NCBI RefSeq assembly: GCF_024231755.1
Contig: NZ_JAAEQH010000106.1
Coordinates: 1 to 48,557 of the forward strand
Source: Neptuniibacter sp.
GTDB taxonomy: Bacteria; Pseudomonadota; Gammaproteobacteria; Pseudomonadales; Balneatricaceae
Direction of reading: 5' to 3'
Length of the DNA: 48,557 nt
In this document: one piece after another, positions 37,409-46,937 of the stretch
Layout of the letters: the number at the start of each line of letters is the position of its first letter
Numbering within the stretch: position 1 is the first letter of the stretch
Notes under the pieces: model-generated
Database searches by the model: none
Seen by the model: only the letters and a program-made list of their open reading frames with translations
What the model was told of the DNA's origin: nothing
Translations under genes and position numbers: made by a program

Positions 37409-39523
37409 CTAGCTGTTAGAGGCGGTGAAAGGTAAACGCTCAAGTATGCCGTCTAGTTGATCGCCAGTACTTTGAAAACTACTTACGATTCGTTCCATAG
37501 CAAGGAACTGAGAATAGAGTCGAGCTTCAACTCTTTCCATCTTACGGTCAAGGTCTTCACGATCAGATTCAACATCATTTAACTGGCTATTGATACTGTC
37601 TTCACGCGTTTTTATAGCGCCTGTATTTGAAAGGAACTCATCAATTAGGTTAGACAACTCACCGGCAAAACCACGTGAGAAATTAATTGAAAGGCTACCG
37701 CCTGCAGCAACAGTATCAGCTGTAGCCCCTTCTAAAATGGTAAAATTTAGCCCGTAAGGATCGCTATCTAATGCGGGAAGAAGTATATTGCCACTACCAA
37801 AAGCAGCTTCCCCCCCGATAGTACCAGCAGCATCCACCCCTGCAGTTACCGTCAAACCCGAGTCAGCTAACCCTAAACTTTGGGTCTCCACTGTTGTTCC
37901 ACTAAATGAAACATTAGAGCTGGAACCATACTGTCTTGAAGTAAATAAGAACTGATCTGTAGCAGTGTCATAGGTCACATCAACTGCAGCTCTAGCCTCT
38001 TTTAGATTGGTGTCGCCGTTAATCAAAGACTGGAGATCTGCCCGAAGTTCCTCTACCGTCGTATAATCACCTGTTAGTGTAATTTCATTTGACTCAGTTC
38101 CATCTACAGTAACAACAAAACTATAGTTCCCAAGAAGGCCTGTATTCAGGCTGCCGCCCAATGCACCAAAATCGTCAGCTCCATTATCAAAAGCGGTATT
38201 GGTTATTACATTTGCCTGAATTGCACCTTTAACGGGGTCCGTAGTTATCGCAATATCGTAATCACCTGCAACAGTGTTATTTGCATAACTACCTACACTC
38301 ACTTTAACTTTGTCACTGCTTGAAGATGTATCCGTAGCAAAGAGCGACTCTATCAGTTCAAAATTATCATTAAGAGCTAAATTAAAATCATCTTCATCGA
38401 TGGAAAGCGTTCCATCAAGTTCAGTCCTGATACCAACATTGGTTAGAGCTGTGAATGCATCATCAACTCCAGGAACCGCACTCGCAATAGTACCGCGAAT
38501 GCTATTAATGATCGCTTTAGCAGAACCATCAGTAGCCAAATCAGATCTGACAGTATTCCCTTCTTCATCTTCCTTATACTTAGTCAGATTTTCTGCTGTT
38601 TCATAAAAAAGATTATAGGCTTCAACAAAATCCCTTATCGCTTGTTCCGCCAGGGAAGGATCCTCTGACACTGAAAATGTATAACTTTGCCCAGGGTCTG
38701 CTGTGTTAAGGGTAAAATCAAAGCCCTGAATAACATCATCAATATCATTGGTATCACGATAAACTGTCAGTCCATTTACTTTCAACTCTGCATCTGTGGC
38801 CTGCTGAGTTTCTGTCATCGTGGAGAAATTGGTTGCATTAAACTCAAAATCAACTAATGAGCCGTTATCATCACCATCGGCTGTAGTGGTGATCTGCATG
38901 GCATTGGATGCACCGGATGGGGCTGTCATTAGTAACTGATACTGCCCATCTACCAAAAGTACGGATGCCTGAATACCCGCATCTTCCTCAGCATTAATTT
39001 TCTCCGCAATTTCCTGAAGTGAATCACCCGCTTCAACAATAATATTTAATGCGGCTTTTTCATCATTAACGGTAAAAGGAGCGATCGGTTCATTAGAACC
39101 ATTATAAGTCCACTCACCAAAAGTAATGGTCATCGTACCCGATGCACCTAACGCAGCATCTTTGTCGCTCTGTGCAGCGGAGGCCAAGGACTGGGCTCTA
39201 GCCACATCAACAACTTCAATCTGATAAGTCCCTGTTTGAGCACCAGGGTCGACAGAATTAGGGGTAATTACATCAGTATCCGGAAAAGCTACCGAGCGAG
39301 CGTTGTATGTATCATTATCCGCCAAAGGGCTTAATGCACTTTGTAGTTCAGACAAACTACTTTTTAATACGCCATAGGCTGAAATTTGTGCGTCTAGCTT
39401 TTCTTCTTTGGTATCTAAACGACTTTGAAGAGGTGCCCGTTCAATTTCAACAAGCTGGGAAACAAGGCTGGTGGTATCGATACCAGAACCGGCTCCCAGT
39501 GACTTAATAATACTATCACTCAT
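37409..39523 (-). CDS. fliD: FliD, flagellar filament cap (hook-associated protein 2)
   Basis: Capping protein on which flagellin subunits fold at the filament tip, 704 residues, much longer than the 450-500 of enteric and Pseudomonas FliD. N-terminal FliD_N: SLGAGSGIDTTSLVSQLV and EIERAPLQSRLDTKEEKLD. C-terminal FliD_C: YSQFLAMERIVSSFQSTGDQLDGI. The extra length lies in the middle (about 370-600), where Flagellin_IN-like beta segments lie. AGAGG lies 9 bases before the ATG. It follows flaG on the same strand. Confidence 0.93.
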   Translation of the reverse strand: MSDSIIKSLGAGSGIDTTSLVSQLVEIERAPLQSRLDTKEEKLDAQISAYGVLKSSLSELQSALSPLADNDTYNARSVAFPDTDVITPNSVDPGAQTGTYQIEVVDVARAQSLASAAQSDKDAALGASGTMTITFGEWTYNGSNEPIAPFTVNDEKAALNIIVEAGDSLQEIAEKINAEEDAGIQASVLLVDGQYQLLMTAPSGASNAMQITTTADGDDNGSLVDFEFNATNFSTMTETQQATDAELKVNGLTVYRDTNDIDDVIQGFDFTLNTADPGQSYTFSVSEDPSLAEQAIRDFVEAYNLFYETAENLTKYKEDEEGNTVRSDLATDGSAKAIINSIRGTIASAVPGVDDAFTALTNVGIRTELDGTLSIDEDDFNLALNDNFELIESLFATDTSSSSDKVKVSVGSYANNTVAGDYDIAITTDPVKGAIQANVITNTAFDNGADDFGALGGSLNTGLLGNYSFVVTVDGTESNEITLTGDYTTVEELRADLQSLINGDTNLKEARAAVDVTYDTATDQFLFTSRQYGSSSNVSFSGTTVETQSLGLADSGLTVTAGVDAAGTIGGEAAFGSGNILLPALDSDPYGLNFTILEGATADTVAAGGSLSINFSRGFAGELSNLIDEFLSNTGAIKTREDSINSQLNDVESDREDLDRKMERVEARLYSQFLAMERIVSSFQSTGDQLDGILERLPFTASNS

Positions 39524-39557
39524 AGCCTAAGCCTCTGGTTAATATAGGGGGTTAAAT

Positions 39558-39587
39558 AAAAGGCCTAACCAGTAGTTCAGGCCTTTT
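39558..39587 (-). terminator. hairpin over the flaG stop
   Basis: AAAAGGCCT (39558-39566) / AGGCCTTTT (39579-39587), perfect 9-bp arms, with TTTTATTT next on the minus strand. It includes the last flaG codons and stop and would attenuate read-through into fliD. Confidence 0.65.
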
Positions 39588-39957
39588 CATCGAAAAGCAT
39601 ACCAAGCATTCTATCTAAAGACTCAGCAAACTTAAGTGCTTCTTCTGTAGGTATCTGTCGAACAACCTGATCAGTTGTGAAGTCACGTACCTGAACAACA
39701 ACTTTATCAGAAGCCTTATCAACTGAGTAGCTTAAAGACCTTTGACTACTTTGCATCATCTCATTTAAGCGATCAATTGCAGCATCTAGCTTTTCCATGG
39801 ACACTTCTTGTGTCTCTTGGGCCTGCTTTTGAAAACGCTCATTACTCGGTGCTTCTGGAACCGGCTGAGGCGCAGCTTGCTGAACTTTCGGTCCTTGCTG
39901 AGGCTGCTGTGACGATGGCGTAACTACCGTAGACGCTACACTCATTGAATCTGCCAT
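39577..39957 (-). CDS. flaG: FlaG, flagellar filament-length protein
   Basis: Small flagellar protein, 126 residues. The N-terminal half is Gln/Pro/Ala-rich and disordered; the C-terminal half has the FlaG family pattern SYSVDKASDKVVVQV, then QVVRQIPTEEALKFAESL. In Vibrio and Pseudomonas flaG mutants have altered filament length; the mechanism is unclear. GAGAGGAA lies before the ATG. It sits between fliC and fliD as in many gammaproteobacteria. Confidence 0.92.
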   Translation of the reverse strand: MADSMSVASTVVTPSSQQPQQGPKVQQAAPQPVPEAPSNERFQKQAQETQEVSMEKLDAAIDRLNEMMQSSQRSLSYSVDKASDKVVVQVRDFTTDQVVRQIPTEEALKFAESLDRMLGMLFDEKA

Positions 39958-39982
39958 AACATATTCCTCTCTTTTTTCTTAG

Positions 39983-40020
39983 GAACAATCCCCCATCGCA
40001 CGATGGCTCAGGGGGATTAT
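39983..40020 (-). terminator. hairpin after fliC
   Basis: AATCCCCC (39987-39994) / GGGGGATT (40011-40018) with a second inner pairing CCATCG / CGATGG. On the minus strand it follows the fliC stop, with ATTGTT next, so it is a modest terminator that may set the fliC:flaG ratio. Confidence 0.6.
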
Positions 40021-40053
40021 TCACACTTCTATCAGTTAAGTATAGCCACTATC

Positions 40054-42402
40054 TTACTGAAGCAGTGACAGTACCTGCTGAGGTGCAGCATTAGCCTGAG
40101 CCAACATTGCAGTACCCGCCTGCTGTAGCACCTGAGCTCGGGACAGAGCTGCAGATTCAGCAGCGAAGTCAGCATCCTGAATACGGGACCGAGCTGCAGA
40201 TGCGTTCTCGGAAACGTTTGACAGGTTGTTGATAGTAAAGTCCAGACGGTTATTTACCGCACCCAACTCACTTCGAACATCGTTTACTGTTTCCAAAGCG
40301 TTATCGATTGCACCGATAGCTTTTTGTGCTCCAGCTGCTGTAGAGATATCCAGAGAAGCCAGAGATGCACCAAAGCCAGCACCAGTTGAAGACTCATTTT
40401 GAGTTTTCAGACCAGTATTGGTTGCACCGTTTCCTGAAACCTCAATACTAATTGGCGTACCACTCAGAGATCTTAATTCCAGACCCGCACTAGTTGTGCT
40501 AGCACCACCTGTCATAATACCTTGTTCGTCCAGCCCCAATGCATTCAGTGTTTTCGCACCGTTGTCATCACCTGTGTCGATACTAAAGCTTGCAGCTGAA
40601 GTTAGAACCAGATCGCCATTATCATTCACACTTGCGTTTACGCCGGTGCTCGCAGCTGAGCCATTGATGTCATCAACCACATCATTGATATCGGTAGTAT
40701 TACCGATAGTCACCTCAACGTTGTTCAGGCGGATGCTACCCCCACTAAATGCAGTATGTACCAGAGTCGCCGCAGCACTGATTGTATTACCAATTTTTGT
40801 TCCGACCGCACCACCAATTGCAGCTTCTAACAGTTGACCACCACTACCAGCTGTACCACTTGTAACCGCCACAGAGATAGAAGCATCACTGTAGAAGTTC
40901 ATTTGATCATCTTCATCGATATAAGCTGTTACACCCGTATTTGATGTCTGTGTATTGATTTTGGTAACCATTGCATCCGCTGTGGAGCCAGAGGTAATAG
41001 CGATATCTACACCGTTTATTATAAGAGCCGCACCCGCCCCTGTGAACGTAGTTGCTGCAGCAGTAAAGGCCAGCTCTGCTGTTTTATCGGCAAAGTCAGT
41101 AGCAGAAGTGCTTTCTGCCTTCAATGATGCTGTAACGCCTGTTTCATCAGTAACAGCGTTGATGTTATCTACTTTCCCTTGCAGAGTGCCTGTATTTTCA
41201 TGGTCAATAATCTGACCATTGATTGTCAACTCACCATAAGCCAATGCAGTATCATTCAATGCACCACCTAGTACTGTTCCATCTGCTCTATTTTCCTGGA
41301 AGCCGATGTAACCCAAATCTGTAGATGAACCATTCGCACCTGCAGTAACGGTAATCTCATTTCCATCTGTAGAAGTCAGACCGATCTGCCCCTCGAAAGT
41401 TGGGTAACTTGCGCCAGATGCAAAACCAGTGATAGCTGTCAAGGTACCACTAGTAGTAACAGCCAGATTGATTGAAGCCCCTGTATTATTTTCAAGCACA
41501 AGCTCATTATCATCATTCAAAGATGCATTTACGCTACCACCAGTTACTGTATTAATTTCAGAAACCAACTCATCCATGTTGTTTGTGCCAGTAATATTAA
41601 ATGTCTGAACAGTTTCGTCTGGGTTGGTTACCGTAATTTTCAGAGTATCACTTGCCAGATCGCCACTACCTACTGTAGTAGCTTCAGCCAAATTAAAGCC
41701 ACTAGCAGTGACACCGTTAACATTGTCATTAATCTGGTTAATCAGACTTTCCAGGGTGCCTTCACCTGCCGCTGTCGATGCTCCATCAAAAGCACCAATA
41801 CTCTGATTATTGATCAGAATATCGCCATCTTCCCAAGAGTTTGTTCCCAGATTAGTGTCACCACCCGCGATATCGGAGCTTGTTGCCCCCAAACCCAGAC
41901 TTTTAGAGTTCAGAGCTTCGATTTCGAATCCGATAGTTTCGTTAGCTTCAGAACCAACCTGCAGATCAACATTTCCAAGAGAACCATCAAGAATGTTCAG
42001 ACCGTTGAATGTAGTTGTTTCAGAGATACGGTCCAGTTCTTTGATCAGCTGCTGTACCTCAGCATTGATAGTAGAACGGTTGGAATCAGTGTAAGTACCG
42101 TTGGCAGACTGAACTGACAGCTCACGCATACGCTGCAGGATGTTAGTTGTTTCGTCCAGCGCACCTTCAGCAGTCTGGATCAGAGAGATACCGTCATTCG
42201 CGTTACGAACCGCCTGGTCCAGACCACGAATCTGGGAAGTCATACGGTTAGAGATCGCAAGACCTGCAGCATCATCTGCTGCAGAGTTGATGCGCTTACC
42301 GCTGGTCAGACGTTCCATAGCCTGGTTCTGCTCACCCTGTGAGATTGTCAGGTTACGCTGCGCATTCAGCGACATGATGTTTGAGTTAATTACCATTGCC
42401 AT
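40054..42402 (-). CDS. fliC: flagellin (filament subunit)
   Basis: Filament protein, 782 residues, well above the 280-500 common in this group. The D0/D1 N-terminus ([18 protein letters not shown] through about 165) and C-terminus ([18 protein letters not shown] to QQVLSLLQ) are canonical. Between them lie about five Flagellin_IN-like modules (roughly 198-250, 260-320, 390-440, 455-510, 545-610), each 'I.INg...T...vv..IN....GV.As...dg.l.l'. Many Ser and Thr lie in this part, giving possible glycosylation sites. AGGAG lies 8 bases before the ATG. A near-consensus sigma28 promoter lies at 42505-42531. It is the first gene of the minus-strand fliC-flaG-fliD-maf series. Confidence 0.96.
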   Translation of the reverse strand: MAMVINSNIMSLNAQRNLTISQGEQNQAMERLTSGKRINSAADDAAGLAISNRMTSQIRGLDQAVRNANDGISLIQTAEGALDETTNILQRMRELSVQSANGTYTDSNRSTINAEVQQLIKELDRISETTTFNGLNILDGSLGNVDLQVGSEANETIGFEIEALNSKSLGLGATSSDIAGGDTNLGTNSWEDGDILINNQSIGAFDGASTAAGEGTLESLINQINDNVNGVTASGFNLAEATTVGSGDLASDTLKITVTNPDETVQTFNITGTNNMDELVSEINTVTGGSVNASLNDDNELVLENNTGASINLAVTTSGTLTAITGFASGASYPTFEGQIGLTSTDGNEITVTAGANGSSTDLGYIGFQENRADGTVLGGALNDTALAYGELTINGQIIDHENTGTLQGKVDNINAVTDETGVTASLKAESTSATDFADKTAELAFTAAATTFTGAGAALIINGVDIAITSGSTADAMVTKINTQTSNTGVTAYIDEDDQMNFYSDASISVAVTSGTAGSGGQLLEAAIGGAVGTKIGNTISAAATLVHTAFSGGSIRLNNVEVTIGNTTDINDVVDDINGSAASTGVNASVNDNGDLVLTSAASFSIDTGDDNGAKTLNALGLDEQGIMTGGASTTSAGLELRSLSGTPISIEVSGNGATNTGLKTQNESSTGAGFGASLASLDISTAAGAQKAIGAIDNALETVNDVRSELGAVNNRLDFTINNLSNVSENASAARSRIQDADFAAESAALSRAQVLQQAGTAMLAQANAAPQQVLSLLQ

Positions 42403-42504
42403 GAGATTTTCTCCTCATATTCAGCCGAGTCTGACCGGCCATCTTAAATTTTTTGCTTTTGATTTCTCCGGTTTAAAGGGGTCGGAGAGTCAAGCTTGAA
42501 GAGG

Positions 42505-42531
42505 TTATCGACCAGGGATAAAAACCCTTTA
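42505..42531 (-). promoter_or_regulatory. sigma28 promoter for fliC
   Basis: Minus strand TAAA (42531-42528), exactly 15 bases, GTCGATAA (42512-42505), one mismatch to the GCCGATAA consensus. It lies about 100 bp before the fliC ATG, giving a 5' leader of normal length. Confidence 0.8.
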
Positions 42532-42579
42532 GAAAAAAATTTATTTTTCTTTATGGGATAACTCTCTTGTTGCTTTTTA

Positions 42580-42606
42580 ATATCGGCACACACAGACTGT
42601 TCATTA
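42580..42606 (-). promoter_or_regulatory. second sigma28-like site before fliC
   Basis: Minus strand TAAT (42606-42603), 15 bases, GCCGATAT (42587-42580). One mismatch in each half against consensus. It lies 75 bp upstream of the first site and close to the divergent FliT-like gene, so it could be a tandem promoter or a chance match. Confidence 0.4.
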
Positions 42607-42630
42607 GAGAAACTTTACGGAAATAATCAA

Positions 42631-42942
42631 ATGAGCGTTTTAATTGAACTTGCAGCACAAGCCTTACAGCAAGCAAAACAGATGAACAACGCAGCACTTG
42701 AGAACGATTGGGGTCAAGTTGCCGAGATACAAACCAAGCACGGTGAACTTGTTTCTAAGATTGCTATAGCTGAAGTGGAGCCTCAGTTGGCTGATGAGCT
42801 TCGTAACATTCTTATAGAAGTCAGAAAACTTAATGGTGAAACTGAAGCCCTTGCGGCCTCAACGAAAGATGGGCTTGTAAAGGAAAAGAAGACCATCAAT
42901 AAAGCTAACAAAATGCAGAAAGCACTAGACGCCTTTAAATAA
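42631..42942 (+). CDS. small helical protein, FliT-like flagellar chaperone
   Basis: 103 residues, almost entirely helical and charged, with no signal peptide or membrane segment. Size, helix pattern (IELAAQALQQAKQMNNAALE, then VRKLNGETEALAASTKDGL) and position divergent from fliC fit the FliT/FlgN family of export chaperones that guard FliD or the hook-associated proteins. No strongly diagnostic motif is visible, so the role is inferred from context. A weak GGA precedes the ATG. Confidence 0.5.
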   Translation: MSVLIELAAQALQQAKQMNNAALENDWGQVAEIQTKHGELVSKIAIAEVEPQLADELRNILIEVRKLNGETEALAASTKDGLVKEKKTINKANKMQKALDAFK

Positions 42943-42957
42943 CGCTCACGAAATACT

Positions 42958-43032
42958 TCACCACTAAGATACAGAGTTCACAGAGAAGTGATTATTCTCT
43001 ACTCCTATACACTCTGTACCTCTGCGGCAAAT
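42958..43032. repeat. nested palindrome of the CACAGAG-type intergenic repeat
   Basis: Outer arms TACAGAGT (42970-42977) / ACTCTGTA (43011-43018), inner arms AGAGAA (42982-42987) / TTCTCT (42995-43000), with flanks CACCACTAAGA on the left and CTCTGCGGC on the right. The wording matches a widespread bacterial palindrome family built on 'CACCAC.GAGACACAGAG...' with partial decay. It lies between two convergent genes and may act as a shared 3' end. Family membership is from memory, not from a search. Confidence 0.55.
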
Positions 43033-43044
43033 TATTTGATCACA

Positions 43045-45399
43045 CTAATTCTCTTCCTTTCTCTCAGGATGCAACAAACAAGCAATTGCTGGCAGCAGTA
43101 TTAATGCACCCAACATGTTCCAGATAAACATAAAGGTCAGCAGGATGCCCATATCCGCCTGAAACTTAATAGGTGACAGCGCCCATAAGATCACACCAAT
43201 CGCCAGCGTCAGGCCAGTGAAGGCCACTGACTTACCCGTACTCTGCAGCGTTTCCAGATAAGCAGTAGGAAGTGAATGCCCCTGTTGTAGGTAGGTCTGC
43301 ATTTTAGAATAGATATAGATGCCGTAATCCACACCTATACCCACACCTAGTGCAATCACAGGAAGCGTTGCTACTTTCACGCCGATACCCAGCTGCGCCA
43401 TTAATGCCTGACAAAGCACAGAGGTTAGCGCCAATGGTGCAATAATACAGATGACTGTGCGGATAGAACGGAAGGTCAGCAAACAAAGGAAACTTACCAC
43501 TGAGTAAACCCAGATCAGCATCTCGTACTGTGCGGTTTCGATCACTTCATTTGTCGCCGCTTCGAAGCCCGCTTTACCCGCTGCCATATTGAACTGAATA
43601 CTCTCAGTTTCATACTCATCCGCAAATGAACTCACTGCAGCCGTGATACGCTTCAGTGTTTCCGCTTTATGATCATCCAGGAAGATGATCACCGGCAACA
43701 GAGAACAGCTACTGTTCATCAAACCTGCTGGCACATATGAGAGGGATGCGTTGATTACATACTGGTTACGAATCACAGAACGCCATTTAAGGTTACCCTC
43801 GTTAAGGCCTGCTGTTACCCGCTCCGATACATCCACCAGCGAGATACTGGATTGCACGCCCTCAATGCCTTTTAGGTAGAACTGGAAGCGATCTACTGTT
43901 TCCAGTGTTTCATAGCGGCTACAGTACTCGACTGGCGTTGAAACCATTACCACAAATACATCACTGGATGTGGAGTAGTTTGAGGTAATGAATTCGTTAT
44001 CCAAGTTATAACGTGAGTCCGCACGTAGCTCCGGAGCACCGGAGTCCAAATCACCTATCTGTAGATCTTTACTGCCATACAGACCAAGCGCTAGCAGAAC
44101 AAATGCGACAGATACAGCAACCGTTGCCCCTTTACGGGTGGAGAAAAAACTAAATAGATGCCAGTGCGAGTGCTCATTCTCAATACTGCGTTTTGCCTTA
44201 TTAATGGCATTGCGCCCTACTCCCACATAACTCATCAACAGTGGGAGCAACATAAGGTTGGTCAGTACGATTACCGCAACACCTACAGATGCAGCCACCG
44301 CAAGATCCTGAATTACCTGAATCTCAATCACCATCAGGGTTACAAAACCAATACCATCAGATAGCAGCGCGGTCAGGCCAGGAATATAAATGGTTTTAAA
44401 GGCATGACGAGAAGCCTCAACTTTACCCGCACCCGTCGTCGCAGATTCAAGCGTGATGGTGTTTACAATCTGCACCCCGTGGCTAACTGCTATTGCAAAT
44501 ACAAGGAATGGTACCAGCATTGAGTATGGATCTAAGCCGTAACCCAACAGGTTAAGAAGCCCCAATTGCCACACAACTGCTGCTAGAGAGCAGATCAGAG
44601 GGATCAGGGTTCCCATCACACTGCCGGAATAAAGGTAGAGCAGAACCATAGTGACAATAAATGCAACCGCGAAGAACAGAGCAACCTCAACTGCACCATC
44701 AATCAGATCACCAACTATCTTGGCAAAGCCGGTCATATGTATATCAATTGTTGCTGAGCTGTATTTATCCCTCACCAACTCTTCCAACTGAGCAGAGAAC
44801 TCCTGATAGTTCAGTTTCTCACCCGTATCAGGATGCTTATCAAACAGCGGGACCTGAACCATGGCAGATCTAAAATCATTACCTACCAGAATACCCACTT
44901 GGCCAGAGCGCAGGATATTGATCCGCACCTGTTCCAGGCTTGCCTCTGATCCATCGTACTTAGCAGGAATAACCGGACCACCGACAAAACCTTCTTCGGT
45001 TACTTCGGTCCAACGCACGTTGGGGGTCCAGATAGATTTCAGTGCCGAACGGTCAACACCGGGGATAAAAAACAATTCATCGGAGACCTGCTTCAACGTA
45101 TCCTGAAACTCACGGGTAAAAATATCACCCTCTTTAGCTGCCACAACAACACGGATACTATTCCCCAGACCTGCCAGATCATCTTTATAACGGATATAGT
45201 TTTCTACATATGGATGTTCAGCAGGGATCATCTTCACAAAGCTGGCATCCGGACGGATATTAGAGGCTTGCCAAGTCAGTAAAGCTGTAATCAAAAGAAA
45301 CAGAACCAAAACCAGCTTGCGATGCCCATAAAGGAAGCGCTCAGCCACCTTCTCACTGGTCAAAATAGGCCACAACAGGACGGAGGAAAGCTGTTTCAT
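43045..45399 (-). CDS. RND-family exporter (MMPL/HpnN-like, 12 helices)
   Basis: Inner-membrane transporter, 784 residues: one N-terminal helix (LVLVLFLLITALLTW), a large periplasmic loop (about 50-230), a bundle of five helices (about 235-400) and the same pattern again (helix near 430, second loop about 455-635, helices about 640-770). Signature GVGIGVDYGIYIYS in the second half. The group includes lipid, hopanoid and siderophore exporters; the substrate here is unknown. It overlaps the upstream YCF48-like gene (TAATG), with GGAGG in place, so the two proteins are made together. The outer-membrane DUF1302 and DUF1329 genes that often join this pair are absent. Confidence 0.87.
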   Translation of the reverse strand: MKQLSSVLLWPILTSEKVAERFLYGHRKLVLVLFLLITALLTWQASNIRPDASFVKMIPAEHPYVENYIRYKDDLAGLGNSIRVVVAAKEGDIFTREFQDTLKQVSDELFFIPGVDRSALKSIWTPNVRWTEVTEEGFVGGPVIPAKYDGSEASLEQVRINILRSGQVGILVGNDFRSAMVQVPLFDKHPDTGEKLNYQEFSAQLEELVRDKYSSATIDIHMTGFAKIVGDLIDGAVEVALFFAVAFIVTMVLLYLYSGSVMGTLIPLICSLAAVVWQLGLLNLLGYGLDPYSMLVPFLVFAIAVSHGVQIVNTITLESATTGAGKVEASRHAFKTIYIPGLTALLSDGIGFVTLMVIEIQVIQDLAVAASVGVAVIVLTNLMLLPLLMSYVGVGRNAINKAKRSIENEHSHWHLFSFFSTRKGATVAVSVAFVLLALGLYGSKDLQIGDLDSGAPELRADSRYNLDNEFITSNYSTSSDVFVVMVSTPVEYCSRYETLETVDRFQFYLKGIEGVQSSISLVDVSERVTAGLNEGNLKWRSVIRNQYVINASLSYVPAGLMNSSCSLLPVIIFLDDHKAETLKRITAAVSSFADEYETESIQFNMAAGKAGFEAATNEVIETAQYEMLIWVYSVVSFLCLLTFRSIRTVICIIAPLALTSVLCQALMAQLGIGVKVATLPVIALGVGIGVDYGIYIYSKMQTYLQQGHSLPTAYLETLQSTGKSVAFTGLTLAIGVILWALSPIKFQADMGILLTFMFIWNMLGALILLPAIACLLHPERKEEN

Positions 45400-46496
45400 T
45401 ATTGACCTCCAACCAGAGAAATTCGATTAACACCCGCTTCACCCACTGTGATCAGGTAATCACCCACAGCCGTAACCGCAGAATATGAACGCAGACCTCT
45501 CTCGCCATAGAGCCTGAAGGTATCACCACTTTGCTGTAGCAAAGCACCACCCTGACCAACCAAATAAGCTTTATTCTCTACAACCACTGCATCATTGATC
45601 GTAGCAGTGGTTTGCAAGGCCACTTTTTCCCAAATAGCGTTTCCCTCAGCAAGAGCATCAGGAAGTTGAAGTTTAAATACATTACCTCTTAGCCCCATAA
45701 GATAGAGAGAATCTGATTCAGCCACAGAGAAAAAGGAACCATCGTAAGGAGAATCTAAAGCCACCCAACTCTCGCCAAGATCCCTGCTCAACATTACCAG
45801 CCCTGCCTCACCCAGAATCAGCAGCTCACCTTTCTGAGTAAGATGTAACTTATTCAGGTGCAGCCCATCAGGATTAGGAAGTTTATGGCCGATATACCGC
45901 CATTGTTTACCGCCATCATCTGTTACCAACAGAAGGCCATAAGCCCCCAGCACAAATCCTTTATCAGAATTAACAAACAGCACATCTAATAAAGGTGCCG
46001 TTGGCCCCTCTTCAGAGGCAACCGAAGCATCATCAAGTTGATATTCGACCGTTTCGAGAAGATCGCTATCAACATCCGGATTTTTTTGCAGTTGCGATAG
46101 ATAGTTTTCCAGTTGTTTTACGCGTAAAGCATTCAGATTATTGCCATCAAGAACCTTTTCCCAGGAAACACCTGAATCTATTGATCGCATAATCAAGCCA
46201 TCATGTCCAACCGCCCATCCGATTTGATTATCAAAAAAGTGCAGATCCGTAATAAGAGTACTGATTGGAACGGATGCCTGCTGCCAAGAAACCCCAGCAT
46301 CATCGGAGAAAATAATGACACCATGCTCGCCAGAAGCCACCAATCGAGATCCAGCATTAGTAACAGATAGAAGCAGAGCATGTTCTAAACCAGGCTGTTT
46401 AATAGCCTCTTGTTTCAGGCGATCAGCCAATACTGACTGAGAAAACGCCATAACACATGCGATAAAAGGCACACTAAGAAAAGAAGATTTACGCAT
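45399..46496 (-). CDS. YCF48/BNR-repeat beta-propeller protein, exported
   Basis: 365 residues with a clear signal peptide (positively charged start, hydrophobic stretch, cleavage after SVLA near residue 24). The mature part holds BNR-like repeats: DDAGVSWQ, SIDSGVSWE, TDDGGKQWR and SRDLGESW. It resembles the plant/cyanobacterial photosystem assembly factor YCF48 in fold only. Pairing with an RND exporter is common, so it may be a periplasmic partner of it; its exact role is unknown. Expressed as one unit with the exporter. Confidence 0.82.
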   Translation of the reverse strand: MRKSSFLSVPFIACVMAFSQSVLADRLKQEAIKQPGLEHALLLSVTNAGSRLVASGEHGVIIFSDDAGVSWQQASVPISTLITDLHFFDNQIGWAVGHDGLIMRSIDSGVSWEKVLDGNNLNALRVKQLENYLSQLQKNPDVDSDLLETVEYQLDDASVASEEGPTAPLLDVLFVNSDKGFVLGAYGLLLVTDDGGKQWRYIGHKLPNPDGLHLNKLHLTQKGELLILGEAGLVMLSRDLGESWVALDSPYDGSFFSVAESDSLYLMGLRGNVFKLQLPDALAEGNAIWEKVALQTTATINDAVVVENKAYLVGQGGALLQQSGDTFRLYGERGLRSYSAVTAVGDYLITVGEAGVNRISLVGGQ

Positions 46497-46534
46497 TCAA
46501 ACCCCGGTTATTATTTTTTTCGAGAGGCAATTAT

Positions 46535-46546
46535 CATCCTAGGATG
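46535..46546. promoter_or_regulatory. 12-bp perfect palindrome before the YCF48-like gene
   Basis: CATCCTAGGATG, a perfect palindrome about 38 bp before the YCF48-like start. Position fits an operator for the exporter operon; no regulator gene is adjacent. Confidence 0.35.
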
Positions 46547-46734
46547 TACCAAAACCGCTCAATCCAGCAATAACATTCCACCCCAAATTCACTAACAATA
46601 TTAATCATAGCTTCATTTAAAGAAGATATACTGGGACAGTTTGGGATAAGAAATTGCACCAAAGTAGTGCTCAATTAGGGCAATTCCTTATTGCGCTGCA
46701 GCATAATTCGTTATTTAATCAGAACTATTGAATT

Positions 46735-46806
46735 AAGGTTGTTTAGCGCTCAAAAAATATCCGACCGATAGGACGGTCGGAGCAATGTCAATTGCTCAAC
46801 AACCTT
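46735..46806. repeat. 72-bp structured inverted repeat before the chemoreceptor gene
   Basis: Perfect 9-bp ends AAGGTTGTT (46735-46743) / AACAACCTT (46798-46806). Inside lie TCCGACC (46760-46766) / GGTCGGA (46775-46781) and GAGCAAT (46780-46786) / ATTGCTC (46791-46797). The rest of the 441-bp gap (46497-46937) shows no gene. The element could be a small palindromic repeat (MITE- or REP-like) or an RNA structure in the leader; no second copy was seen. Confidence 0.5.
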
Positions 46807-46937
46807 TATAGATGTCGATCCGAGCTTTCGGCACAACTAACCACACTGCCCTGCGACCTAAAGTAGAGAAAGGGCAGAAGCGGCCATAAAAAAAATTACA
46901 TGCTGCTCCGGTTAACAGGAATTTACTGGAGACGTAT

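Noticed and set aside
42631-42942. Naming the small helical gene fliT or flgN outright
   Set aside because: It is short and helical, with no diagnostic motif. Context supports a chaperone but cannot tell which.
46867-46905. TAAA ... GGCCATAA before the chemoreceptor as a sigma28 promoter
   Set aside because: The spacing is 19 bases instead of 15 and the -10 has two mismatches.
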